Shown: positions 1 to 10,680 of the stretch, piece after piece | Layout of the letters: every line of letters begins with the position of its first letter | Numbering within the stretch: the first letter of the stretch is position 1 | NCBI GenBank assembly: GCA_013397865.1 | Contig: VZTI01003658.1 | Coordinates: 372,001 to 436,000 of the forward strand | Reading direction: 5' to 3' | From: Struthidea cinerea | Taxonomy: Eukaryota > Chordata > Aves > Passeriformes > Corcoracidae | Length of the DNA: 64,000 bases | Position numbers and translations under genes: made by a program | Notes under the pieces: model-generated | The model's input: the letters and a program-made list of their open reading frames with translations, nothing else | Told to the model about the DNA's origin: nothing | Databases searched by the model: none

Positions 1-732
1 GAGAAGTCTCAACTGATGAGCAAATAAAGACACTCTTAGTGTCACCAGTCCTTATGCGGAGATCTCTCAGGCCTGCATACACCACCAAAGCTTCTATAAT
101 CATCAGGCTATTCTAATTAACATACTATTTAAGTTTACATATCAGTGAAAGACAAGAGTTGTGATACACAGCAAAGTAGCACTCCCTCCACGTGGCACCA
201 GAGTAGATCTAGCAAAGTCAGACCATTTATGAAGTCTTTGTAACAAATGTAAAAGAAATCATCCTAAACTAACACATCATTCTTGAATTTAGCTCAAGGT
301 GTGTGTTAAGAACATACCCAACAGCTTTTACTTAGAGCCTCTGCAGATTCAAAAATGCCGACTCATTTGCAACAGTGACCATGCTGTGATTGCGTGCAAA
401 GAGTACCACAATATAATAGATGACTACATTAATCTGTAACATAGAAGGCAATGGGAAAAAAAAAGAGGACTGCTGGCCAAACAGGGTTTTGAGAACACTT
501 TTTGATATCAGATACAATAATGACAGGCAATTTATGACGAAAAGATAGTTAATGTCTTAGAAGCACCATTATTTTGTTAAGCTATAGATTAGATAAGAGC
601 TTGTTCTCAACTGGTTTGTTTGTCCCAGTATCACCACCTGCAAGCCTTGGCAGAGGGAGCATGAAGACCTTGTGAAGAGCTTAGTTACCTAAATATTCTA
701 TTGCTTCACTCCACTAAATACTTGTCCTGGTC

Positions 733-750
733 TTTTTTTTTTTTTTTTTT
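733..750. repeat. Poly(T) tract, 18 bases
   Basis: An uninterrupted run of 18 T. It may be a simple homopolymer or the reverse complement of an old retroposon tail. No recognisable retroposed sequence sits next to it, so the first reading is preferred. Confidence 0.9.
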
Positions 751-1595
751 AATGATTGATACAAATGCCACACAGCAACATGGCCATGATAGTGCTTTTG
801 AAGGAGATGGAAGTCCTTTGCACAGCTGTTGTCTTTTGTGGAATACCTTTGAGTTTAGAAGACAGGATTACTTGGCAACACAGTCCAATTTCTATTCAGA
901 TTCAAGGTAATTTCTTACCTGTAGAATGCTGAGAAGAAAAAGAAGATAAAAGAGAGTAAAAGTGGAAGTAGAAATAAAATAAGATCTCTTATTGAATATG
1001 TTGAATGGGAAGCCTCTAGCTAGAACAAATCAATGCCTCAGTTCTAACTCCAACTGTTATAATCTTTCATAGGCACAATAGAAATTCACCTCATCCACAG
1101 ACATGAAGACAGAAAAAATGCTCATTTTCTAAATAAGAGGGGGTGGAAAGCAGCCCAAACCCCTCATTTTCCTCCTCATCCTACAGACTACAGAGCTACA
1201 AATGTCCCTGTGTCATCCTGTCAATACTGATGTCAGTGTGTACACAAACACATCTGTCTTCTTTATTTATTCAGTCATCAAAATTCCAAGTCTGCAAGCG
1301 AGTCATAATTATGCTTTCCAAAGAGGCAGGCACCTGCCATTTACTCTACCTTTTTCGATTACATCTAATTGAAGTCTTGAGCTCAAATAGAGGAAGGGAG
1401 ACAAGAGTTCTTCAAATTCTCTAAACACTCTCTGTTGAATAGAAGAAGAGAGATTTCCTACCACAGCTCAAAAGAAGTCCTCCAACGTGACTGGCATAAC
1501 AAAGTACTGGAATATGAGATGCATTTCCTTCCTCTAAACACCCTACCCCGTGAGGACATGTTTTACACAGGTGATGGCTCATAGCCAGAAGAAAA

Positions 1596-1628
1596 CCCCC
1601 CTCGCCCTGCCCTCATCCCCCACCCCCC
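1596..1628 (-). other. Potential G-quadruplex motif (minus strand)
   Basis: The plus strand has five C runs of 6, 3, 3, 5 and 6 bases separated by loops of 3, 2, 4 and 1 bases. On the minus strand this satisfies the usual rule of four or more G3 runs with loops of 1-7. It is the best such motif I saw in the window. Folding in vivo is not shown. Confidence 0.6.
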
Positions 1629-3745
1629 ATCACTGCTGCAGTTAAGCCATTAGAGAATTTTTTTGAGTATAAGAACTTGTTCTTGGCAACTTCCAGTGAT
1701 TTTCTCCTTTCAAGAGCACCCAAATGGTGGAGGACAGCATGTCAGAAATGGAAAAAAAAAATTAAAAAAGAAACCAGGTTTGTATGTGATGATACAGATG
1801 AGATGACTGATAGTATATTATCCTTTCTGAGCACAGCTGTAAGCTCCTTGGCAACAGTAACCTGATAGTCCCTGTGCTAGAGTAACCTTCTAGGAATTGA
1901 AGAAGCTGGGAAAAAAACCCCCCAGCTGGCTCCACTTATATAAGGGATGCAATTAAGCCTAAAAGAGAGTATGATTTCAGCCTGTGTGATCTGCATTAAG
2001 AACAGGTCCCTAAGAGCATTCTTGAAAAGGTACTTCTGGTACTTGCGTGTGTACACACGTGTGTGTTGGGATTTTCCCTTTCCTCAGACAGTGATACAGA
2101 GGTTTCCATCAAGAGAGAGTAGGAGGGTATCATTTGGAGAGAAGATGGGATGAGGCAAAGAAAGAAATCCTTCTATCATGTGATGAAAAAAGTTGATCAT
2201 GTTAGTTTGCCCCTCAAATTCATAGACAAGAAGCTACATATTGTAGCCTACGTATTGTAGAAACTAACACAATGTTAGTAAATGAGACTACTTATGCTAA
2301 AACCAAAATGGACAAGTGGAAAATCTCTCACATTTGTTAAGGGGGAACCAGTGGTAAGTTGCATAAGAGGAAAAGCAGAGTAGTTAAAAATATAACAACC
2401 CATCATCAAATTAGTGATACATCCACAAAGATGCCCCAGTATAATCCTTTAGTTCATTTTTAATCAAAGCTAAAAAGCTATTTGTAATCTAAACAGAGGA
2501 TATTACTACATCAGAACTTCCTAGCCCCATTACTACCTTCCTAAGTGCAGAGTGAACCTGTAGTGATCATATGTTTAATTTTAAGATAATGGATGATGAG
2601 AGGCATTTAGCCTTTGAGAACTCTATACATAAAAATCTAAGCTAGTTAAATGGAATAGAAATGCTAGAATGGAGTTGTCCCAGCTGTTAGAAAGCCTAAA
2701 GGAGTTAATGCTGTTGAGTAAAAGCGAGGAAGAACTCAGCTATTTTTCATTATTTGTATCATCTGCTGGAAAATTCAAACAATTCCATCAAGGGAAGAAG
2801 AATGGAAGATTCCCTTCTTCTGCCTTTCCACCCATTTTTTTGCTTTCTACAGAGAGATGTAGGCTGATAAAGTCATCATTAAACAGTCTCACAAAATCAA
2901 GGTGATTCTTTCAGACTTTCCTGGGCATTCCAGAATACCATTCATCAATGGGTTTTGTGCAGAGTGCAGTGTCATGGGCAGGAACCTCAGGGGCAAACAC
3001 ACTGCACCAACGCCACCAGCAACTCGCTAAGCTGTGTGCACCTGCTTCTTTTATCTCCTGCTTTGAGGGGCAAGAAACAGAAAAGAATAGTTAATTTGCT
3101 TTCCTAGCTAGATGCTTCAGTACAAGAGATATCTGCCAGGCCACAAAAGCACAGTAAGAAAAGAAGACATACTCTGTGGGTTGTAAGTGTATACTTTTAA
3201 TTTTACTGTGTAGCCTCATTTTGTAATATATAAAGTGGATGAGAAGAACTTGACTTTGCAGTATCACTTGAATAGCTCTCCTTATGTTCATCTCTAGTAT
3301 ATCTTCTTGTAGCACTGCATATTTCTTCTTGTTCTTGTTTATTTCTTCTAGTATCTCCATCTTTCATTACTGTTTCCAACCAGTTCCTGAGCAGATGACA
3401 CTGCCTCTCACACAGGGGGACAGACATTCAACTAATTATCTTCATATGTGGATACATATTGTTAGTGATGGGGGTTGCCAGATTTGATGATACAAAACAT
3501 GCAAAGAATCATGCTCAGTTCTTTAGGATTACTTAAGTGCTTTAAAGCAGCTGAAAGACCTGGTCTTGGTTTTTATAAATTAAATAGAAGCACAAATTCA
3601 TTTGAGAGTCCACTCTACTGGCCAAAAAATGCAAAATTGGTGACCTTAATGGAGTGACTTGCAAGATTCACTTGGCTTATTGGCTTCCCTGCCATTTAAT
3701 TCATTCATGCCCCTGGGAAACTGAAGCATGATTTCACTAAATACG

Positions 3746-4082
3746 TGTCATGGTTTGTGTGCAGGTGTAAGGGGATACACGCATGCAGTAAACCTGCACT
3801 CTTTCCTTTACCTTGCTAGCATCACCTGTCTCTGTGACATACCAAGAACAGCGAATAACAACACAATCCAAGTTCAGGAAGAAAGTAGTTATTTAATTAA
3901 TTATAATTTGGTTTATATAACTTGGTTCCCAAAGATGACAGGAGGTCATTGGATCTTGGACCAGCCACCCCCTGTCCCATTGGCTAAAGCTCACAACACC
4001 TACTTCAAAACATTATTTCACTGAGTACCATAACAACTCTGAAAAATAGATCCCAGGTGTACAGATGAAGACCCAGTTTACA
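3746..4082 (-). mobile_element. Probable solo LTR of an avian endogenous retrovirus
   Basis: Read on the minus strand, the segment starts TGTAAACTGGG and ends CCATGACA, giving the TG...CA termini of a retroviral LTR (337 bp). Inside it, in the correct order for a U3 promoter, are two CCAAT boxes (plus-strand ATTGG at about 3949 and 3979), then a TATATAAA box at 3912-3919. The wording resembles avian LTRs I have seen, but I cannot name the family. No gag, pol or env remnant flanks it, so it would be a solo LTR. No clear target-site duplication is visible. Boundaries could be off by tens of bases. Confidence 0.5.
3912..3919 (-). promoter_or_regulatory. TATA box of the LTR-like element
   Basis: Minus-strand TATATAAA, an exact match to the TATAWAAA consensus. 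It lies about 30-70 bases downstream (minus sense) of two CCAAT boxes, a normal spacing for an LTR core promoter. Any transcript would run leftward, towards 3746. Confidence 0.45.
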
Positions 4083-4403
4083 AAAAACCCGTAGCAGTGC
4101 TTATCATAGCTTTCATGAGAACCACAGAGCTCTCACAGAATGCTGCAGAAAGCTGAAACATTTCTCTACCAAAGCTTTTCAGCATCTACAACCACCCTCC
4201 CTTTCTGTTGCATTTTATCAGCCTGACGTGAAGAATAAAGGCAGTTATTTCACTCTTTCACTGACATGAGCAAAAAGCCTTGTTGTTTGACAGCACAGGT
4301 TAACCACCTCCACAATGATGACCAAGTCCAGGGAGAAGCTGAGGAACTGTACTCAAGTCTTTCTCTCTCCACCAAAGGTTTGAGCACTAATCCAGTTTAA
4401 GAT

Positions 4404-4423
4404 GGGGGGGCAGGGGCACAGGG
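4404..4423 (+). other. Potential G-quadruplex motif (plus strand)
   Basis: A run of seven G (which can supply two G3 blocks with a one-base loop), then four G and three G, separated by CA and CACA. It just meets the canonical four-run rule. Confidence is lower than for 1596-1628 because two of the blocks share one G run. Confidence 0.4.
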
Positions 4424-5094
4424 AAGCAAAATGAAAACAAGCCAAAGTGTGTTTAGGTACATAGCAAGTGATGCAGGTGAGTAAACCAAGATGATGTGGC
4501 ACATCAGTATTGCAGTGACTGAGAAATACGAGACTGGTGTGGTGGGTTCAGGGCTCTGTAGGTGTATTTCTCTCACAACACTGAAAACAGGTTTCAGACC
4601 TGTTATGCACAAATGTTATACAGAGCTAATTCTTACCTTTGCAAAGAGAAACACTGTAAATTATCTATTCTGTTCATGTCCATTATTAGATCCTCTTTCA
4701 TTCATGGACCACAAATGTAGAGCCCAACAACACACACTGAGCAATAAGAAAAACCAGAACTCTCTCTAAATCTCTTGTATTAATATATTTAACACATTGC
4801 TATTTACTGCACTTTACCCTCAGCTGGCATTCGCTGCTTCACTATTCCTTTTGTTTCATAGCCACTGTTACTTCAATGTTAAAGTCTTTTCTTGGTCACA
4901 TGCTTCAAATAATTAGGATAATTAACAACATTTGTGGTTTGCCTCCTATATGACTTGCCTTTTTCATTGCTTATTCTCAAGAGGGGATCCCTGTTCATTC
5001 TTTTTCTATATATATGACCTATAGATCAATTTTTTTTTTTATTCAACATAGCACAATTAACAGAGCTTTTGTAAAAGCCTCAACAGCCTCACAG

Positions 5095-5111
5095 ACCCAC
5101 AGTCTGTGGGT
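5095..5111. other. Perfect inverted repeat, 7-bp stem, 3-base loop
   Basis: Arms ACCCACA and TGTGGGT flank the loop GTC. Outside it, CTCA and TGAG can add a second short stem after a bulge, making a 25-30 base imperfect hairpin. No known RNA family is recognised. Confidence 0.5.
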
Positions 5112-8100
5112 GAGACTGCATTTTATACAGTGCAAGCAGAATAAATAAAAGGTAGGCAGGGTAAACTGAACTTTAGCCTCCAAAGCATGTTTTTACTCTT
5201 AGAATGGGACAATCCCCTTTCATTCATGTGGAAAGTGGAAAGGAAAGCACGGTATGTTCCTTGGTGCAGAATGAGGCTGCTCCAGAGCTCAGAGGGGACT
5301 CCGGCTGAGGGCTGCCCTCAGAGGGAGCAGGGAGCCAGGGACACTTGCATCTCCTGGACAAGAGAGCCTGGGTTCACAGGCAGCCTGAACATGTCACTTC
5401 CCATCAAAAACAACACTGAACTGTTGAAACATCTAAAAGAAAGATGTGGCAGGACGAACACAGCGCAAGCTCCATGTCAGACAGAGGACTGCTGTGATGA
5501 TGCCAAACTTTATTGCCACCGAGCTCTGACAAGAGAACACCTGTCATATGGAGGTAGTTTAAGGAGTTACCTCATGTTGTTACTTCCAAATGTACAGTGC
5601 TGCTTAGAAATATTAATGTGTTGGCTCTGTGCAGCATTGTACTATGTTGACATAACCTTTCTTTTTCCCTTGCTTGATATGTTCTCTCTTCCCTCTTTAG
5701 CCTGTTTCATGTTGCTTCAGACTTAATTTGTTTCCCGAGCATTTGTTTAAGGAGCTGAACAAAATGGGGTGGCACAAACTTTCCCAAGGCAGTATTGACA
5801 TTCCAAGTGTGGTGAAATGGTGTAATATGCAAGAGAACAGACTGCAGATATTCACTCCAGCAAAAGGCAGGTTTGTTTTTTCTAGAAATGTTTCATTTGT
5901 TCTAGCAGGTGTGTCTGATACCTTTTGCATAATGATAAACCCACACACATTCTTCATGCAAATAGTGACCCAAGAGTTGCTCTGAGTTGCTTCAAGTAGT
6001 AAGTGCATGTAACAACCTGCACTTACATACACACCGTAAGTTTATAGAGCGTTCATACAGTGCAAGGTAAACAGAGCCCATTGTGCCAGGGCAGGGACAC
6101 AGAGGGCTGCTGGAACAGAGGTGTCACACCACGGCCAGTGCAGTCAGAACCAGCCAAAATTGTCAGGAAATCTCTTCAGAGATACTGGGAGAGTCATACA
6201 TCTTATCTTTCTCCTCCCTTCTGCAGCCAGAAAATATGTTTCTCTCACATGTGTTATTTGAAATGCCTCACCTATATTAACTGTCCCACAAAGGTTTGGG
6301 GAGCAAGGTATTGGAGCAAATGTGGAGGCTCACCAATCTGGACCTTACATGCTGTGACCACTGCACACTTGGGTACATCCACATGCTCCATTGACCTGCC
6401 TTGGAAACTCAGCCTTGGTCAGCAGAGAGTTTCTCTTACCCTGTCTCATATATGCTAGCTTTCTCTTTCCTTAAATCTTCCAGGTGCTGTGCCTCAAAGA
6501 TCAGCAGAGTACTTCTTATATCAGCTCTCACCATTAATTAGGTCAGATTATTACTAAGAGCTTCTTCTTTTCTTACTAGTGATTTGAACCCAGTCCTGAT
6601 AGTTTGATAGACATTTTCTTAATAGGAAAAGATAAATAAGAATGTTTGTCCAAATGGTTATTCTGGCAAATTTGTCTGTGAGCTAGCTTGTTGGCAATTC
6701 TTTAATCTGCTGCACTTGAAGGAAAGTGGAAAGAAATAAAAAAAGAGGCATTTCAGTTTGTGGCAATGTCCTAATGCACCTAAGTCTGCTTTTTCAACAC
6801 AGAATTACCACTCTAGATGTAACTCTGATACACTAAAGTATTAAAGTATCTGAACTTTCTACCTAGAGCCAGGAGGTCAAATCAGCACCCATGTTTGATG
6901 CAGAACCTTAACAACATCACGGCACCTGTCTGAGCTTAGAGATTGTGAATTAAAACAGATGAGAGGCAGATGTTTGTTTGCATCTCTATTTTACCTGCTC
7001 TTTGGTGTCTACAACCTGAGTTTGACAGTAAATAGTTTAGCTTCACCCATTTGATCTTGCACTGAAATGAACTGAAGTGCTGACATCACTCACCTCGGAG
7101 TGTTAACTGGAGCCATCCGAGGACCAAGATCCTGATATGCTTTTCAGACCACATGGCCCGCCTCAGAGTTTTTAATGCTTTCAGGACAGTCAAACATATA
7201 TCTTTAAACAATATAAGTCATCTACAGTGGCAGTTTAAGTTTCCAGGTTTGACTTTGCACAGGAACATGCAGGGAGCGCCCAGTCAGCAGAAATGTGTTT
7301 GCAGAGGCTGGCACCCCTGCATGGAGACACGGTGTCTGTGTGAGCACCCAGCCTAGCAGCAACAGCCCTGGTCCTCCCCGCCTCTGCTCTGCTCCTCTGC
7401 TTCCAGGAGCCAGGGAGGATACGGAAAATGGTCTGCAACTGCAGGACTTTAGGAGGCTGTAAATGGAAGGTTCCCCACCAGGACTAAGGTATGGTCCCTC
7501 GGGAGATTGACTTTGTTTTCAATGGGTTCAGGATTTCACCTGATAATATACTTACCACACTAAAACCTGCTAAACTGCGCAGACATTTGATAACTGGATA
7601 ATTAATAGTGTTCATGCAGAGAGTTCCTGTGAAACATTGGACTCCCACTACAAGTCAATAAATATTATATGTCTGTTTGAGTACAGCTACAAAATGCCAT
7701 AGTAAGCAGGGTGAGTAAACCAAGAAAATTCACACGGGTTGACTGGGACAGCTTTTAACCTCTCCATCGCCTAATCCCTCAAATAAGTGATGAGTTCTGT
7801 CTTTCCCTGCGAGCAGTTTCATTCATTTCATAGTATTCAGTTTTAGTAAAAGCACTAGAATTTGTCTCAGTGTGACTAAGAAAAGTAGCTAATAATTGTC
7901 ATCAAGCTTATCTCTTTGGCATTTTAGCTTGAGTTCCTACTAATAAAGAACTATTTGAGATTTTAACAGAAATGTAAATGTTGAAGTTTCACAGGTCATT
8001 GAGTTTTATAATATTGAGTCATTGGGCTATTATACATTGATCGAGCAAATAGCAAACGGTGTGACTTGCCAAAGAGCATTACTCAAATATTGACCAGGAA

Positions 8101-8447
8101 TTGATGACAGTCGGCTACTCTCCAAGGACTACAAAAGTTAACAGGAAATTTCTACCTGAGGCAACTGCAAGCTTCTGCCTTAGGACAGGCAGTTTTTCTG
8201 GTTCCTTTTTGTTGCCACCTTTTTTACTCTCATCTGCTACATCCGAACACTCTTATCATGAACATAAATGTACCTGGAGTAAATGCTTTCATTTATGTCA
8301 GTTTTCTTAGTTTATCTCTCAGTCGTCTCTTATTTCCAATGATCTGTATTTATTTCTTTAATTAATCATATCTATTCTTCTTCTTATATTTCAATATTAT
8401 TTTATTATGATGATATACATTTTTATTTAGTTATACATATGTATGCT

Positions 8448-9487
8448 TCCACCTATAAAGGGTGGATGCAAGGACAGGTAGCCTGGGAGGAATACAGAGA
8501 TATTGTCCAGGATATTGTAAGGAAAGCTAAAGCTCTGATAAAATTAAATTTGGCCACGGGCATTAAGGTCAACAAGAAAAGTTTCTATAGGTACATGAAA
8601 GGAAGATTTGGGAAAATGTGGTCCCTCTCCAGAGGGAAACAGAAGACCTGGTTACCCAGGATATGGAAATGGCCTCAGTCTTGACCAGCAAGTGATCCAG
8701 CCACACTGCCCAAATTGAAGAACATGAAGGTAGGTTGAAAATGAAAATGAAAAACTGTCCACTTTAGAAGATCAGATTTGAGGGCATCTAATAAACCTAA
8801 AGGTGCACAAGTCCACGGGACTTGTGACAAGATACATCCACAGTTCTTGAAGGAACTGGCCAAGGAAGTGGCAAAGCCAGTACCATCATATTTGAGATGT
8901 GGTGGCAGTCCAGTGAAGTTCCCACTGATTGGAAAAGGGGAAATGTTGTCATCAGTTTTCAAAAGAGAAAAATGAAAGACCCAGGGAACCACAGGCTGGT
9001 CAGTCTCACCTCTGTGCCTGGCAAGATTATGGAGCAGATCTGCCTGGAAACCATGCTAAGGCACAAGGAAAATGAGGGGGTGGTTGGTGACAGCCAGCTT
9101 TGCTAAGAGCAGATCAAGCCTGACAAATTTGGTAGCCTTCTAAGATGGGGTTACAGTGCTGGTGGATAAGTGAAGAATGACGGACATCATCTACCTGTAC
9201 TTGTGCAAAGCATTTGACAGTACCACATGACAGCCTTGTCTCTAAACTGGAGAGACATGGATTTGACAGGTGGACTACTCGGTGGATAAGGAATTGGCTG
9301 GATGGTCGCACTCAAGGAGTTGTTTTCAAGGGCTCACTGGTCCAAGCAGAGACCTGTGACAACTGGAGTTCCTTTGGGTTAGTACTGGGACCGGTGCCGT
9401 TCAACATCTTTGTCAGTGACACGGACAGGGGGATCAAGGGCACCCTCAGCAAGTTTGCCAATCATGCCAAGCTGTGTGGTGCAGTAC
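8448..9487 (+). pseudogene. CR1 ORF2 (endonuclease/reverse transcriptase) remnant, dead
   Basis: The endonuclease half is absent through truncation. Reverse-transcriptase homology is spread over all three plus frames: frame of 8439 to about 8975, frame of 8897 to about 9100, frame of 9192 to about 9218, then the frame of 9214. Both catalytic motifs are destroyed. In motif A the YLD-type aspartate codon at 9198-9200 is TAC (Tyr), and a 2-base loss near 9219 shifts the frame inside the AFDTVPHD-type stretch. In motif C the FADD stretch reads FANH (9454-9465). The product cannot be an active polymerase. This is seen directly by comparison with the known CR1 motif order. Confidence 0.9.
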
Positions 9488-9805
9488 CTAAAGGAGACCT
9501 ACAGGAGAGATGGAGAGGGACTTTTTACAAGGGCTTGTAGTGATGGGACAAGAGGTAATGGGTTTAAACTGGAAGAGGGGTTTAGGTTAGATAATAGGAA
9601 GAAATTCTCTACTGTGAGGGTGGTGAGACACTGGAACAGGTTGCCCACAGAAACTGTGGATGCCCTTCCCTGGAAGTGCTCAAGGCCAGGCTTGATGGGA
9701 CTTTGAGCGGCCTGTTCTAGTGGAAGGTGTTCCTGTCAGTTGCAGGGAGGTTGAAACTAGATGATTTTTGGGGTCCCTTCCAACACAACCCATTCCATTA
9801 TATTA
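8448..9805 (+). mobile_element. CR1 LINE, 5'-truncated and internally deleted
   Basis: A chicken-repeat-1 (CR1) non-LTR retrotransposon on the plus strand. It starts part-way through ORF2 (residues like GQVAWEEYRDIV), runs through the reverse-transcriptase region (SLTSVPGKIMEQ, SKLERHGFD, TRWIRNWLDGRTQ, LGPV), then jumps at about 9485-9490 from just after the FADD-motif region into the 3' untranslated region (from about CCTAAAGGAGACCTAC). The jump means several hundred bases of ORF2 are missing. The 3' end, with its GATGATTTTTGGGGTCCCTTCCAAC phrase, runs to about 9805 and ends CCATTCCATTATATT, a decayed form of the usual octamer tail. 5' truncation is normal for CR1. Confidence 0.93.
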
Positions 9806-10584
9806 AAAAACCAGGAATGCCAATGTATGCCGCATACTGCTCCATGGTAGAATGTGATTTGTATACAGTACAAGGCATCTTATCTTGAACAAAGAGTGCT
9901 AAGGTACAAGCTTCTAGCATGGTCTTACTTGATTTTACTTTTCTAGAGTCATAAGCCTGATCCCAATGGCAACATTTTAGCTCACAAGGAGCAACTGCTG
10001 TTGAGAAGACCTCGTCTTAAATCCTATGTTTTCCTAGGACACAGGACACCCTGCAGAAGTTTCCAGACCTGGTGCAGTTGGGGGTAGGAGCACATTCTGT
10101 TTTTCAAAACATATAGGTAGAGAAGGTTACTCCTGGTTTGTCCACCCGGCTCTGAACCAGTGACCTCAGCCATATCCATCGAGGAATGGGCTTCGTTCTC
10201 CTCCTCACTGTAAAAGAATTTTAATTAATTCCCTGAAGAGCCCATAAGGCAGTTTGGGAACAATGTTCTTTCCTATGAAAGCTATTCCACACTACTTGGA
10301 ACAACCAGATATTGTCTTGGCCAGAGAGAGTGCTCTTGGACATTCAGCTGGACAGAGGTAACCACTGTGTCAGTCTCTGTTCTACTGCCTATTTCACACT
10401 TTTGTGCTGTATGTTTAATAAAACAGGAACTGATATCAAAGAAGCTTCTCTCCCATGTGAGTTGTTAACATGAGATCATAGAATCACATTCAATCTCCTT
10501 CTTTAGTTTAATTTCCTTCCTTTTTAATCTAATGGATGTTGAACTAGTCCATAAAAATCAGCCCAATTTCAGCTGTGAGGAGGA
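9806..10584. other. Non-coding DNA between two CR1 fragments
   Basis: No gene is recognised. An AATAAA occurs at about 10420-10425 on the plus strand after a T-rich passage, which is what a 3' end would show. There is no upstream coding frame and no clear downstream element, so I do not call it a polyadenylation site. A short TCATAGAATCAC phrase at about 10473-10484 resembles a reversed CR1 tail but is not followed by more CR1 sequence. Confidence 0.6.
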
Positions 10585-10680
10585 GAAGACACTGCAAGAA
10601 GTCACCCAGAGAAGAGCTGTGGATGCCCCATCCCTGGAATTGTTTCAGGGCAGGTTAGATGGGCTTTGAGCAACTTTCAA
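10585..10680 (+). mobile_element. CR1 LINE 3'-UTR fragment
   Basis: The stretch matches the CR1 3' untranslated region in order: GTCACCCAGAGAAG, GCTGTGGATGCCCCATCCC, TGGAATTGTTTCAGGGCAGG, TTAGATGGGCTTTGAGCAAC. It stops before the terminal octamers and lacks the part upstream of the ACTGG(AA)CAGG phrase, so it is broken at both ends. Orientation is the same as the copy at 8448-9805, but its sequence differs, so it is a separate insertion or a displaced fragment. Confidence 0.8.

Larger units (their letters stand above)
1..3745. other. Non-coding, unique-looking AT-rich DNA
   Basis: No gene, known repeat or RNA is recognised here. Open frames on both strands are under 100 codons, overlap one another and show no domain. 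The only structured parts seen are a T18 tract at 733-750, a C-rich tract at 1596-1628, and a small imperfect direct repeat at about 2234-2262 in which a TAC(A/G)TATTGTAG core occurs twice. I infer intergenic or intronic sequence. Confidence 0.7.
4083..8447. other. Non-coding, unique-looking DNA
   Basis: No gene or recognised repeat. The longest open frame, 179 codons at 5187-5726 on the plus strand, has no domain I know and is explained by chance (see rejected items). Other items are a G-quadruplex motif at 4404-4423, a hairpin at 5095-5111, and a short passage at about 7511-7541 that resembles a phrase common in old reptile and bird repeats. The last 100 bases before 8448 are very AT-rich. 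Confidence 0.65.

Noticed and set aside
5187..5726. 179-codon open frame, plus strand
   Set aside because: No recognisable domain, no splice context, ends in a run of hydrophobic residues from T-rich DNA, and one or two frames of this length are expected by chance in 64 kb on both strands.
10380..10445. AATAAA after a T-rich passage as a gene 3' end
   Set aside because: No upstream coding sequence; AATAAA is frequent by chance in AT-rich DNA.
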